Source of the DNA: Paraburkholderia hiiakae
GTDB taxonomy: Bacteria > Pseudomonadota > Gammaproteobacteria > Burkholderiales > Burkholderiaceae
DNA: 64,000 bases
Reading direction: 5' to 3'
NCBI RefSeq assembly: GCF_904848665.1
Contig: NZ_CAJHCQ010000001.1
Span: 806,001-870,000, forward strand
Under the pieces are notes generated by a model. It searched no databases. It saw nothing but the letters and a program-made list of their open reading frames with translations, and was not told the DNA's origin. A program made the translations under genes and the position numbers. The first letter of the stretch is position 1; every line of letters starts with the position of its first letter. Positions 8,982 through 17,968 of the stretch are shown here, piece after piece.

Positions 8982-9065
8982 GGCGCGTGCCGCCAAGGCG
9001 CGGCCTATACCCAGCCGATACCCGGCCCTGAAACTGAACGAACGATTTCGAAGGAGCTTCACACG

Positions 9066-9305
9066 ATGCTGCGCTGGCTGATCGCCATTCTGATTCTCGC
9101 CAACGGGCTGGCTTTTGCGGCCATTGGCGGCGTGTTCGGCCCGACGCCCTCGTCGGGTACGCGCGAAACCCAGCACCTGAACCGGCAGATCCACCCAGAG
9201 CGGCTCGTGGTGAAGGCTATCCGGCCCTCCGAATCGGCCGACGTGCCGACCGTCGGCGGCCCGGTGGCGGACCCGGCGGTGCAGGCGTCGACCCTGTCGC
9301 AGTAA
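9066..9305 (+). CDS. Small single-pass membrane protein
   Basis: A 79-residue protein not assigned to a family. The start MLRWLIAILILANGLAFAA is one transmembrane or uncleaved signal segment (about residues 3-20), followed by a hydrophilic tail of about 55 residues. AAGGAG lies seven bases upstream of the ATG. It follows coaX by 84 bp on the same strand and is closed by a strong intrinsic terminator, so it probably ends the birA-coaX operon. Whether longer homologues with an extra C-terminal domain exist elsewhere cannot be judged here. Confidence 0.75.
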   Translation: MLRWLIAILILANGLAFAAIGGVFGPTPSSGTRETQHLNRQIHPERLVVKAIRPSESADVPTVGGPVADPAVQASTLSQ

Positions 9306-9321
9306 GCAGCGCTTCAAACGC

Positions 9322-9376
9322 AACCGGCCGGAGGTCGGGCGCGCCCCTCGGGCGGCCCGGCCTCCGGCCGGTTTTG
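9322..9376 (+). terminator. Intrinsic terminator of the birA-coaX operon
   Basis: A 19-bp stem pairs 9322-9340 with 9355-9373, broken only by one G-T pair, across a 14-base loop. It ends in a GGTTTTGCATT tail. It lies 17 bases past the stop of the small membrane protein. Confidence 0.85.
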
Positions 9377-9421
9377 CATTGCCCGCCCGCACGGTGTGAA
9401 CGTGCGCCCGGATGCCGGTAC

Positions 9422-9913
9422 TTACTTCGATCCTTCCTGCGCGCGCACTTTCTGCAACAGCTTCGTCGTGGAGCGGTCGTGCTCGAAGGCGATCGCGAGC
9501 GCCCGGCCGCCCCAGCCGCGCACCAGCGCCGACTCGGGCAGCGCGTCCATGTCGTAGTCGCCGCCCTTCACTAGAATGTCCGGACGCACGGCCTCGATCA
9601 GCTCAACGGGCGTTTGCTCGCCGAACTGCACCACCCAGTCCACGCTCTCCAGCGCCGCGAGCAGCGCCATGCGGTCGTTCTCGTTGTTGATGGGGCGGTC
9701 GTCGCCCTTGCCGAGCATCTTCACCGAAGCATCGCTATTCACGCCGACGATCAGCGTGGCGCCCAGCGCCTTCGCATCGCAGAGATAGGTGACGTGTCCG
9801 CGATGCAGGATGTCGAAGACGCCATTGGTGAACACCACGGGGCCGGGCAGCGAAGCGCGCAGTTGTGCGAGCGCGTCGCGGGTCGTGATCTTGCGTTCGA
9901 AGGAAGCGGGCAT
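9422..9913 (-). CDS. rfaE2: D-glycero-beta-D-manno-heptose 1-phosphate adenylyltransferase
   Basis: A 163-residue nucleotidyltransferase making ADP-heptose for the lipopolysaccharide inner core. FTNGVFDILHRGH near residues 27-39 holds the HxGH nucleotide-binding motif, and IVGVNSD plus DRPINNENDR are conserved in the family. In E. coli this is the C-terminal half of bifunctional HldE; here it is a free-standing enzyme, as in other Burkholderiales. The ATG at 9913 is preferred because MPASFERK leads directly into the domain; the 28 codons upstream look non-coding. Transcription converges on the birA-coaX terminator. Confidence 0.93.
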   Translation of the reverse strand: MPASFERKITTRDALAQLRASLPGPVVFTNGVFDILHRGHVTYLCDAKALGATLIVGVNSDASVKMLGKGDDRPINNENDRMALLAALESVDWVVQFGEQTPVELIEAVRPDILVKGGDYDMDALPESALVRGWGGRALAIAFEHDRSTTKLLQKVRAQEGSK

Positions 9914-9982
9914 GGAATGAGGCTCGGATAAGAAAGTGGGCGCGGATTGAATCAGGCAAAGCCAAAAATGTGCGCGCCAATG

Positions 9983-10018
9983 AAAACGGCCCGTCACGCG
10001 AGAAGCGCTTCGGGCCGT
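9983..10018 (-). terminator. Intrinsic terminator of the ferritin-like gene
   Basis: ACGGCCCG at 9986-9993 pairs with CGGGCCGT at 10011-10018; on the minus strand the hairpin is followed by TTTTCA. It lies about 50 bases past the stop of the ferritin-like gene. Confidence 0.7.
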
Positions 10019-10067
10019 CCCGATCGCGGCGCGCCACGAGGCCGCGCACGCGAGATGTCCCGGCGCG

Positions 10068-10937
10068 TCAGGCCGGCTGCTGCGTGCCTTGCTCGGCCTG
10101 CAGGCGCTGCACCACTTCCTTGCGATAGCGGTTCAGTTCCTGCGCCGTGGTGAACGTGCGCTCGAACAGGATCGAGAGGTTGTGCAGAATCCGCTCGATC
10201 ACCTTCTTTTCCCAGCCGTCGTCGAAGCGGATCTGCTCGTCGAGCCAGCGCTCGAGCCATTCCGGGTCGGGCAGGCGCGATTGCACGGTGTCGCGCGGGA
10301 ACAACGCCTGGTTCACGTGCAGGTTCGTGGGGTGCAGCGGCTTTTCGGTACGGCGCGCCGATGCCATCAGCACGCCGATCTTCGCGAACGCCGCGCGCGC
10401 GACGTCGCCGAAATTGTTGAGCGCCTTCTTCATGTAGCGCAGATACGCGCCGCCATGGCGCGCTTCGTCGCGCGAAATCGTTTCGTAGATGGCCTTGATG
10501 ACCGGCTCCGTGTGCCATTCGGCGGCGCGGCGGTACCAGTGGTTCAGGCGGATTTCGCCGCAGAAGTGCAGCATGAGCGTTTCGAGCGGCGGCGCCGGAT
10601 CGAACTCGAAGCGCACGGCGTGCAGTTCTTCTTCGGTCGGCACCATTTCCGGCTTGAAGCGGCGCAGGTATTCCATGAGCACGAGCGAATGCTTTTGCTC
10701 CTCGAAGAACCACACGCTCATGAACGCCGAAAAGTCGCTGTCGTGGTGGTTGTCGCGCAGGAACATTTCCGTGGCCGGCAGCGCCGACCATTCGGTGATC
10801 GCGTTCATCTTGATGGTCGCGGCCTGCTCATCGGTGAGGAGCGACGCATCGAACTTGTCCCAGGGGATGTCCTTTTCCATGTCCCAACGGACCGATTCGA
10901 GCGATTTGTAAAGTTCCGGATAAAGCATCGTGTTCAT
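10068..10937 (-). CDS. Ferritin-like diiron protein
   Basis: A 289-residue, mostly helical protein. It carries paired carboxylate/histidine motifs of a diiron four-helix bundle: EEQKH (79-83), GEIRLNHW around 127-134, and DEARH (157-161), with candidate first-helix ligands in ITEWSALPATE (47-57). Families with this layout include acyl-ACP desaturase-like and AurF-like oxygenases; the substrate is not evident. The start at 10937 (MNTMLYPELY) sits behind AGGGGCGGG; a reading 31 codons longer is possible but has an unlikely composition. It is an isolated minus-strand gene with its own terminator. Confidence 0.8.
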   Translation of the reverse strand: MNTMLYPELYKSLESVRWDMEKDIPWDKFDASLLTDEQAATIKMNAITEWSALPATEMFLRDNHHDSDFSAFMSVWFFEEQKHSLVLMEYLRRFKPEMVPTEEELHAVRFEFDPAPPLETLMLHFCGEIRLNHWYRRAAEWHTEPVIKAIYETISRDEARHGGAYLRYMKKALNNFGDVARAAFAKIGVLMASARRTEKPLHPTNLHVNQALFPRDTVQSRLPDPEWLERWLDEQIRFDDGWEKKVIERILHNLSILFERTFTTAQELNRYRKEVVQRLQAEQGTQQPA

Positions 10938-11422
10938 AGTCCCGCCCCTGATCTGCGCAAAACGCGCGCATGACGAATTCGTAGCGTGCCGCGTACCCGC
11001 GTAAAACGCGGCCGCGCAGGCAAAAAGCATTTAATTTTACGCGGTATCCGGCCCTCTGGACGCAATCGCAGTTCGGGCGACGCAACACGCGTTGCCCCAC
11101 GACAATCCAGCCAACCGGAATGAAGGCGCCGTCGTGGATTCTGGGTAGCTGCTCCGTGCCTCGAACCCGGCCGCCTGATACCGCTGATCAATACCGACAC
11201 CCGCGAGGCGTGCGAGCCATCGTCACGGGTCGATGCGACACAATGTCGCACTCTGGCGCCCCGCGCTCGACGCGCTTTTGCCGCACCTTGCCGGCTGATT
11301 TTCCAATGGGCAAACATCCCGCCCGTCAAGGCCGTGGAACCTGTGCGGCGAAGCACCGCAACGCCGACCGCAACTCCCACAAAGACCAGAAAAACCTTAC
11401 ACAATCATAGCATGCCGGTCTT
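10938..11422. other. 485-bp gap upstream of the ferritin-like gene
   Basis: No open frame here has a convincing start or composition, and no RNA gene is recognisable. The AT-rich patch at 11021-11040 (minus strand TAAAAT at 11034-11039) may be part of the ferritin-like gene promoter, but no -35 element at proper spacing is visible. The patatin gene ends at the right border without an obvious terminator. Confidence 0.5.
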
Positions 11423-12628
11423 TCAGTTCCGCCGCACCCCAAAATCCGTGATCGCGCCGTCTGTCGGAGCTTTGAGCCAAGTCAAAAGAACATCACTTTG
11501 AGCTAGCGTGTCGTGGTAACCCAACTCGATCAGCTCGCACGTGAATTCACGCTCGAACAGCAAATAGCTCGCGAATGCCGCGCCTGATGCGCGGTTGCCG
11601 CCCATCGCACCCAGCAGCATGCGCACCGAGCGCGGCAACTGCTGCAAATGACGCGCGGCGATCAACTCGATGCGCTCGCTCGGCGCGATGGCGAGCACCT
11701 CGACATACCGCCAGCCGCTTTCCGGCTCCACCGTGTGCGGCAGTTGCAGCACCATGCGGTTCACGTGCTCGATGCGCTCGATATCGGCGCCGAGCGAGTC
11801 GAGGAACACGCTCGCGAGCACCTGCTGGCCGATCTGCGCGAGCGTCGGATACGTGTCGATGTCGGCTCGCGCCGCGGGCACTTCCGGCGTGGGCGCGGCC
11901 GCGCCGAGCACGACGATGCGCTGCGCGCCGAAGTGGATGGCGGGCGAGAGCGGCGCGATCTGCCGGATCGAGCCGTCGCCGAAATATTCGTGGCGGCCGT
12001 CGAGTTCGAGGCGCACAGCCGGAAACACGAACGGAATCGCCGCCGATGCAAGCAGATGAGCCGGCGTGAGCGCGACCATGCGCGCGGTGCGCTGCGCGCG
12101 CCGCCACGCGGTGATCGGCTCGCACGCCTGGTAGAACGTGACGTGCCGCCCCGACGAATAGCTGAGCGCCGGGACGGCGAGCGCATAGAGCAGCCGCTCG
12201 TCGAGCATCTGCCCGATGCGGTGGAAGCTGAGCGCGTGTGGGAGCATCCGCGCGAGCGGCGTGCTGTCGAACAACGTGCGTGGCGCGGCGCGCGCGCCCA
12301 CGCTGGAGGCGGCCCAGCCGAACGCGAGCGCGGCGAGCCAGCGCGCGCCCGCGGCCGCGACGCCCGGCCAGTCGGTGCGGTAGATCTGGCTTGCGCGCAT
12401 GTCCGACCAGACCTCGACGAGGCGCGCTGCGCCCTGCGCGAACTGGTCGGCGTGACTTGCGATCGAGGTGGCGTTGATCGCCCCCGCCGAGGTGCCGCAG
12501 ATGACCGTGAAGGGCATGGCGCGGCGCGCCGGCTCGGCCCGGCTGGCCAGTTCGGCGAGCGCGCGCAACGCGCCGGCCTGGTAGGCCGCACGCGCGCCGC
12601 CACCCATCATCACGAGCGCAAGCCGCAT
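11423..12628 (-). CDS. Patatin-like phospholipase
   Basis: A 401-residue lipid acyl hydrolase. The glycine-rich oxyanion loop GGGARAAYQ starts near residue 9, the nucleophile motif GTSAG places Ser47, and GDGS at 217-220 supplies the catalytic Asp218, giving the Ser-Asp dyad of patatins. There is no signal peptide or membrane helix, so it is likely cytoplasmic or injected (unknown). The C-terminal third (after about residue 280) is helical and not assignable. It lies about 110 bp downstream of the PHA granule gene phaM on the same strand. Confidence 0.9.
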   Translation of the reverse strand: MRLALVMMGGGARAAYQAGALRALAELASRAEPARRAMPFTVICGTSAGAINATSIASHADQFAQGAARLVEVWSDMRASQIYRTDWPGVAAAGARWLAALAFGWAASSVGARAAPRTLFDSTPLARMLPHALSFHRIGQMLDERLLYALAVPALSYSSGRHVTFYQACEPITAWRRAQRTARMVALTPAHLLASAAIPFVFPAVRLELDGRHEYFGDGSIRQIAPLSPAIHFGAQRIVVLGAAAPTPEVPAARADIDTYPTLAQIGQQVLASVFLDSLGADIERIEHVNRMVLQLPHTVEPESGWRYVEVLAIAPSERIELIAARHLQQLPRSVRMLLGAMGGNRASGAAFASYLLFEREFTCELIELGYHDTLAQSDVLLTWLKAPTDGAITDFGVRRN

Positions 12629-12736
12629 GATGCCGACGCTCCCCGCAGTTTTCCTGCCTTTGTCCTGCTTCTGTCCCGCAGTTGCCTTTCTGTTGCGTCT
12701 CGCGGGACGGTTCTTCGTGACGTGACGCCGCGCGCC

Positions 12737-13471
12737 TTATTCCGGCTGTGCCGGCGCCTTCTTCGCGCTGCGCGGCGCGCTGCGGCCCGCGCCGCTGCCG
12801 GTGCCATTGCCGCTACCGCGTTTGGCGGTGCTGCTGCGTTTGGCCGCCGCGGCTTCGGTCTTCGCCTGCGCCTCGCTCACCGCTTCGGCGGCGGCTTGCG
12901 CCACCTCTGCCGCAGCGGCCGGCTGCGCCATCGCGAACTGCGCGAGCTGGTTGAACTGCGCCTGCACGAGATTCCACCACGACCCCGCGTCGAAGCCCGG
13001 CGGCGCGGATGCCGCGCCCTCGGCCGCATCGCCTGCGCTCGCGCCTTCAGGCTCGGCGGCCCGCTCGCGCGAGACACCTGTTCTCGGCGCTTCGGACTCG
13101 GCGTGCGTCGGCGTCATCTGCGCCTGCGCGAACGCGCCGAACGCGCGCAGCGTGGAAAGCGTTGCGCGTTGCACTTCGAGCGCCTGGATGGCGGACTGCA
13201 GCATGCCGAGATTGAGCTTGAGCCACTGCTCGACGGCGCGCAGATCGGTGATGCGCTTGTCGAGCTCCTCGACGTTGGTGAGCGGCGTCATCATGTCGGA
13301 CATCATCGAAAGCGACGGGCCGAATGCTTGCGCGACGCCCGGTTCGGTACCCGGAAATGCGCCGCCGAACGGCGTGAGGCGCATCATCCCCCACATGCGG
13401 TCGAGCATTTCGGCGGGCGGAAAGCCGGGAAAGCCCGGGAACGGCGGCATGGTGCCTGCTGGGTCGGTCAT
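12737..13471 (-). CDS. phaM: PhaM-type PHA granule regulatory protein
   Basis: A 244-residue protein. The central region with NVEELDKRITDLRAVEQWL near residue 85 and LQSAIQALEVQRATL is the conserved PhaM signature. The C-terminal 50 residues are Lys/Ala/Ser/Arg-rich (AAAAKRSSTAKRG, RSAPRSAKKAP), like histone H1 tails. In Ralstonia eutropha PhaM activates PHA synthase and tethers granules to the nucleoid through such a tail. The presence of the gene implies that the organism stores polyhydroxyalkanoate. It is transcribed on the same strand as the enoyl-CoA hydratase gene upstream, 109 bp away. Confidence 0.85.
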   Translation of the reverse strand: MTDPAGTMPPFPGFPGFPPAEMLDRMWGMMRLTPFGGAFPGTEPGVAQAFGPSLSMMSDMMTPLTNVEELDKRITDLRAVEQWLKLNLGMLQSAIQALEVQRATLSTLRAFGAFAQAQMTPTHAESEAPRTGVSRERAAEPEGASAGDAAEGAASAPPGFDAGSWWNLVQAQFNQLAQFAMAQPAAAAEVAQAAAEAVSEAQAKTEAAAAKRSSTAKRGSGNGTGSGAGRSAPRSAKKAPAQPE

Positions 13472-13580
13472 GCGGATCTCCCTCGCATAGATTGGTGGTC
13501 AAATGCGCGCGCGTGGGCGGCGCAAAACGATCTCTTCGATGATAGCGCGCGCAAAAGTAGAAATTGGCAGAAAGCGCGAA

Positions 13581-14405
13581 TCAGAACGGATCGCCGCCCG
13601 GAAAATCCGGCGCGCGCCGCTCGCGTAGCGACTGTACGCCTTCGCGCACGTCGGGTCCCGCAAAACCCATGAATTCGAGCGCGAGCGACGTGTCGAAGGT
13701 CGGCCCCGCCATGCGCAGCCAGTTGTTGAGCGCGTACTTGGTCCAGCGCACCGCGGTTTGCGAACCGCCCGCAAGACGCTTCGCCACTTCGAACGCCTTC
13801 GGCAGCAGGTCGTTCTCGTCCACGGCAAGCGAAACGAGGCCGATGCGCTCCGCTTCCTCGCCGCTCACCGGCTCGCACAGCAGCAGGTAGTACTTCGCCT
13901 TCGCCATGCCGCACAGAAGTGGCCACACGATCGCGGCATGATCGCCCGCCGCGACGCCCAGGCGCGTATGGCCGTCGATGATGCGCGCAGTCTTCGTCGC
14001 AATGGAAATGTCGGCCAGCAGTCCCGCGACGAGCCCCGCGCCCACCGCAGGGCCATGCATGGCCGAGACGATCGGCTTGCCGCAGTTGATCACGTTGTAG
14101 ACGAGGTCGCGCGCCTCGCGCCACACGCGCGCGCGCACGTCGAAATGCGTGGCCATGTCCTCGACGAGCTGCAGGTCGCCACCCGCCGAAAAGCCCTTGC
14201 CCTCGCCGCGAATCACGGCGACACGCGCGTCGGGATCGCGGTCCACGTCGCGCCAGATCTCGGCGAGTTCGCGGTGCATGTGGGCGTCGGCGGTCGCGAG
14301 GCCGCTCTTGTTCGCGCCCTCGCCGCTCATCACGATCTCGACGATGCCGTGCTCGTGTCGCCGCACGCGCAGAGCCTGATAGCGGGCGTAAAAAGGATCG
14401 TTCAT
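13581..14405 (-). CDS. Enoyl-CoA hydratase/isomerase family protein
   Basis: A 274-residue crotonase-fold enzyme. The oxyanion-hole segments are [12 protein letters not shown] around residues 68-79 and [13 protein letters not shown] around 115-127. The first catalytic-glutamate position is not conserved in an obvious way, so hydratase, isomerase and hydrolase activities are all possible. The start [10 protein letters not shown] at 14405 is preceded by AAAGGAGT. It lies 58 bp after a branched-chain-type binding protein gene and may belong to a catabolic unit for a branched or aromatic acid (inference). Confidence 0.88.
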   Translation of the reverse strand: MNDPFYARYQALRVRRHEHGIVEIVMSGEGANKSGLATADAHMHRELAEIWRDVDRDPDARVAVIRGEGKGFSAGGDLQLVEDMATHFDVRARVWREARDLVYNVINCGKPIVSAMHGPAVGAGLVAGLLADISIATKTARIIDGHTRLGVAAGDHAAIVWPLLCGMAKAKYYLLLCEPVSGEEAERIGLVSLAVDENDLLPKAFEVAKRLAGGSQTAVRWTKYALNNWLRMAGPTFDTSLALEFMGFAGPDVREGVQSLRERRAPDFPGGDPF

Positions 14406-14463
14406 GGGCGGACTCCTTTGCTTCGGATTGCTGATTACGTGAATGCGATGACAGTGCGGCTCA

Positions 14464-15630
14464 TCAATGCGGCTGATACACCCACTTGCCATCGCGGATC
14501 TCGACCATCACGCGCGCTCGCGCGTCGAGGCCGAGGTGATCGGTGGCGCTCATGTTGACGACGCCATTGGTGTCGTGCAGCCCGCGCGTCGCTTCGAGCG
14601 CGTCGCGCAGCGCGTGGCGAAACGCGCTCGTACCGGGCGCAGCCGACTTGAGCGCAACGGGTATCGCGTTCTGGAGCAAGAGGCCTGCGTCCCACGTGTA
14701 AGCGCCGAACGCCGACACCGTGCCAGCGCCATTGCGTGCTTCGTACCGCGAAATATAGTCGAGCGCGAGGCGCCGGCCAGGCGCGTCCTCGGGCAGTTGC
14801 GCCGCCACGAGCACCTGGCTTGCGGGCAGGAACGTGCCGTTGCAGTCCGCGCCGCACACGCGCAGGAAGTCGCGGTTGCCCACGCCGTGGTTGTGATAGA
14901 TGACGCCCTTGTAGCCGCGCTCCTTGAGCGCCTTCGGCGGCAGCGCGGCGGGCGTGCCGGCCGCGCCCACCACCACAGCGTCGGGGTGCGCCGCCACGAT
15001 CTTGAGCACCTGCCCCGTCACACTCGGATCGGTGCGATTGAAGCGCTCGTTCGCGACGAGCTTGATGTTGTGCTGCTGCGCGGCCTTCGCGATTTCAGCG
15101 TAGAACGTTTCGCCGAGCGCGTCGGCCTGGCCGATATAAGCGAGCGTTTTCACGTTATGCGCGGCGGCGTGATCCATGATCGCGCCGGCCATCATCGCGT
15201 CGGTTTGCGGCGTCTTGAACATCCAGTGGCGCTTGTCATCAACGGGCTCGATGATCTTCGCCGACGAAGCGAGCGAGATAGCAGGCGTCTCGCCCTGCGC
15301 GATCACGTCGAGCATCGCGAGCGAATTCGGCGTGATCGACGAGCCGATGATCGCATCGACATGCTGTTCGTCGATGAGCTTCTTCGTGTCCTGCACGGCC
15401 TGGGTCGTGTCGGAGGCGTCGTCGAGCACGATGTACTGGACTTTCTGGCCCGCGATCTCAGTGGGGAACATCGCGGCGGTGTCGCGCGCGGGAATGCCGA
15501 GCGAGGCGGCCGGACCGGTAAGCGAAAGCACGAGGCCGATCTTGACCTGCGCGAGCGCAAGCGTGGGCGCACAGAGGCTGAAAAGCCAGACGATGCGTGC
15601 AGCAAGACGGCTGGGGCGAGAAGCGTTCAC
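14464..15630 (-). CDS. Branched-chain amino acid-type ABC transporter substrate-binding protein
   Basis: A 388-residue periplasmic binding protein of the LivK/type I fold. The signal peptide ends near residue 27 (LALAQ), followed by [17 protein letters not shown], the usual start of the mature protein. DAIIGSS and [12 protein letters not shown] ligand-loop regions follow. No permease or ATPase gene is adjacent, so partners must be encoded elsewhere. Position between an enoyl-CoA hydratase and a fumarylacetoacetate-hydrolase-like enzyme, next to an IclR regulator, suggests uptake of an aromatic or branched carboxylate (inference). AAGGAGACACC precedes the ATG. Confidence 0.9.
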   Translation of the reverse strand: MNASRPSRLAARIVWLFSLCAPTLALAQVKIGLVLSLTGPAASLGIPARDTAAMFPTEIAGQKVQYIVLDDASDTTQAVQDTKKLIDEQHVDAIIGSSITPNSLAMLDVIAQGETPAISLASSAKIIEPVDDKRHWMFKTPQTDAMMAGAIMDHAAAHNVKTLAYIGQADALGETFYAEIAKAAQQHNIKLVANERFNRTDPSVTGQVLKIVAAHPDAVVVGAAGTPAALPPKALKERGYKGVIYHNHGVGNRDFLRVCGADCNGTFLPASQVLVAAQLPEDAPGRRLALDYISRYEARNGAGTVSAFGAYTWDAGLLLQNAIPVALKSAAPGTSAFRHALRDALEATRGLHDTNGVVNMSATDHLGLDARARVMVEIRDGKWVYQPH

Positions 15631-15832
15631 GGTGTCTCCTTGTCGTTATGCGTTCGTTTTGCGCTTTTTTCTGCATGCGGATGCTGCGTGCTTCTACGGC
15701 TCGTACTTTTACGTGTCTCCCCAGTTTCCCCTCGAAGAAAAAAGGGCGTTCGCCAGTGTAGCCGCACGCGGAGCGCGCGGCATCCGGCGAAACCCTTCAG
15801 CGCTTGCGTGTTGCTTGTGCGTCGCTTGTGGG

Positions 15833-16825
15833 TCACTGCTCTCCGTGAAGTGACGCCACGGCCTGATCGATCGCGCCGAAAATCGACTTGCCCGCTTCGT
15901 CGAGCATTTCGATCTTCACGCTGTCGCCGAACTTCATGAACTCGGTGCTCGCCTGTCCGCTTTCGATCATCTCGAGGCAGCGCTTCTCGGCGATGCAGCA
16001 GTAGCCGCGCTTTGCGTCCTTGTTCGAGACCGTGCCCGAGCCGACGACGGCGCCCGCGCGCAGATTGCGCGTTTTCGCGGCGTGAGCGATCAACTGGCCG
16101 AAGTGGAACACCATGTCCGTGCCCGCATCGGGCTGGCCGACCTTCTTGCCGTTCCAGTGCACGATGAGCGGCAGATGCACGCGCCCTTCGCGCCAGTGTT
16201 CGCCGAGTTCGTCGGGCGTGACCATCACCGGCGCGAACGCGCTGGCCGGCTTGCTCTGGAAAAAGCCGAAGCCCTTCGCGAGTTCCGCGGGAATGAGGTT
16301 GCGCAGCGAAACGTCGTTGACGAGCGTGACGAGCCGCACGGCCCTGAGCGCTTCGTCGGGGCTCGCGCCCATCGGCACGTCGCCGGTCACGACGGCAACT
16401 TCGGCCTCGAAGTCGATGCCGAACGCCTCGGATGCGCACACGATGTCGTCGCACGGCCCGATGAAGTCGTCGCTGCCGCCCTGGTACATGAGCGGGTCGA
16501 TCCAGAACTCGGCGGGCATCTCGGCGCCGCGCGCGCGACGCACGAGTTCGACGTGATTCACGTACGACGAGCCATCCGCCCATTGGTACGCACGCGGCAG
16601 CGGCGCCATGCAGTTGCGCGCGTCGAAGCTGAACGCGTTGCGCGCCCGCCCTGAGTTGAGCGCGTCATACAGCTCGGCGAGCTGCGGCGCGTAGAAGCGC
16701 CAGTCGTCGAGCACGCGCTGCAGCGTGGGCGCGATCGCATCGGCGATGGCGGCGCTGCGCAGGTCGCGGGAAACGACGATCAGCTGCCCGTCGCGGGTGC
16801 CGTCCTTCAGCGTGGCAAGTTTCAT
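15833..16825 (-). CDS. Fumarylacetoacetate hydrolase family protein
   Basis: A 330-residue enzyme of the FAH fold, which cleaves or decarboxylates beta-diketone acids with a divalent metal. DFEAEVAVVTGDVPMG around residues 139-154 carries the acidic metal ligands, KGFGFFQSKPAS is a conserved substrate-loop region and GSGTVSN near 261-267 is the C-terminal family motif. The most likely physiological role is the last step of an aromatic acid ring-cleavage route. It is transcribed divergently from an IclR regulator, 117 bp away, which is the usual layout for regulator and target. Confidence 0.9.
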   Translation of the reverse strand: MKLATLKDGTRDGQLIVVSRDLRSAAIADAIAPTLQRVLDDWRFYAPQLAELYDALNSGRARNAFSFDARNCMAPLPRAYQWADGSSYVNHVELVRRARGAEMPAEFWIDPLMYQGGSDDFIGPCDDIVCASEAFGIDFEAEVAVVTGDVPMGASPDEALRAVRLVTLVNDVSLRNLIPAELAKGFGFFQSKPASAFAPVMVTPDELGEHWREGRVHLPLIVHWNGKKVGQPDAGTDMVFHFGQLIAHAAKTRNLRAGAVVGSGTVSNKDAKRGYCCIAEKRCLEMIESGQASTEFMKFGDSVKIEMLDEAGKSIFGAIDQAVASLHGEQ

Positions 16826-16942
16826 GGAATCAGACGTGAGTGACGATAAGGGAAATGTATTCTACGATGGTGAATCGGCGGACCCCAAGCGGGCGCGCCG
16901 CATGCCCTCAGTTGCCGTACGTTTGAAGACCACAACGCATCC

Positions 16943-17848
16943 ATGCCGCCTACCGTCCGCTCCGCCTCGCCACGCGCGAGCGCCACAGACGCCACGAACG
17001 CCGAAGATCTCGCCGACGCCCTCGACACCGCCGAAGCCTCGGAAGGCCCGGAAGCCGGTGAAGAAAAGCTGCGCTCCGGCATCCAGTCGATCGAAGTGGG
17101 CTTTCGCCTGCTCGAAGTGCTCACCAGCGAGCCGCGCGCGATGATGCTGCGCGACCTCGCGCAGCGTGCGGGCATGAGCCCGGCGAAGGCGCATCGCTAT
17201 CTCGTGAGCTTCATGCGCCTCGGCGTCGTTGCGCAGGACCCGCTCTCGGGCCGCTACGAACTGGGCGGCTTCGCATTGCAGCTTGGCCTCGCGCGTCTTG
17301 CGCGCGTGGATGGCGTCAAACTCGCGCGTATCGCACTCACCGAATTGCGCGACGCGCTCGACATTACCGTGGGCATCGCCGTGTGGGGCAACCAGGGGCC
17401 GACCGTCGTGCATTGGCTGGAGTCGAGCCACCCGGCGAAAGCGTCGCTCAAGCTCGGCGACGTCATGCCGATGCTCAGTTCCGCCACGGGCCTGCTATTC
17501 GCCGCCTACCTGCCGCGCAGCAAGACCGCCCCGATGATCGAGCGCGAACTCGCGGGCGCGCAGCACTACTCATACGGCTCCACGCCGCGTACGGCAGAGG
17601 CGCTCGAACGCGCGCTCGCGGAGGTTCGCGAGCATGGCGCCGCCCGCGTGGAAGGCATGCTGCTGCCGACCATCCACGCGTTCTGCACGCCCGTGTTCGA
17701 CGCGAGCGGCGAGTTCGCGCTCGGGCTCATCGCGCTCGGTCACGAAGGCGCGTTCGATATCGACTGGAATGGCGCTGTGGACACCGCGTTGCGCGCGTGC
17801 GCAGAAAAACTGTCGTACGAATTGGGGTACAGTCCGACGCCGCGCTGA
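16943..17848 (+). CDS. IclR-family transcriptional regulator
   Basis: A 301-residue regulator. After an acidic, disordered lead of about 45 residues comes the winged helix (GIQSIEVGFRLLEVLTSE, then LAQRAGMSPAKAHRYL as recognition region, about 50-105). The C-terminal effector domain (about 120-295) resembles a GAF fold. IclR proteins usually control genes for aromatic or small-acid catabolism in response to the substrate. Its divergent neighbour is a fumarylacetoacetate-hydrolase-like enzyme; that gene and the two behind it are the likely regulon (inference). No palindromic operator stood out in the 117-bp gap. Confidence 0.92.
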   Translation: MPPTVRSASPRASATDATNAEDLADALDTAEASEGPEAGEEKLRSGIQSIEVGFRLLEVLTSEPRAMMLRDLAQRAGMSPAKAHRYLVSFMRLGVVAQDPLSGRYELGGFALQLGLARLARVDGVKLARIALTELRDALDITVGIAVWGNQGPTVVHWLESSHPAKASLKLGDVMPMLSSATGLLFAAYLPRSKTAPMIERELAGAQHYSYGSTPRTAEALERALAEVREHGAARVEGMLLPTIHAFCTPVFDASGEFALGLIALGHEGAFDIDWNGAVDTALRACAEKLSYELGYSPTPR

Positions 17849-17968
17849 ACGCTGTACGCGTGGGTCGGCAGACATGTGACCCCGCCTCGCGCGGCGTCTG
17901 GCTTTCTGCGCGTTCGCGGCGGGTTGTGTCACAGTAACGTCCGACAGATACCGACCCACGAACCGCCG

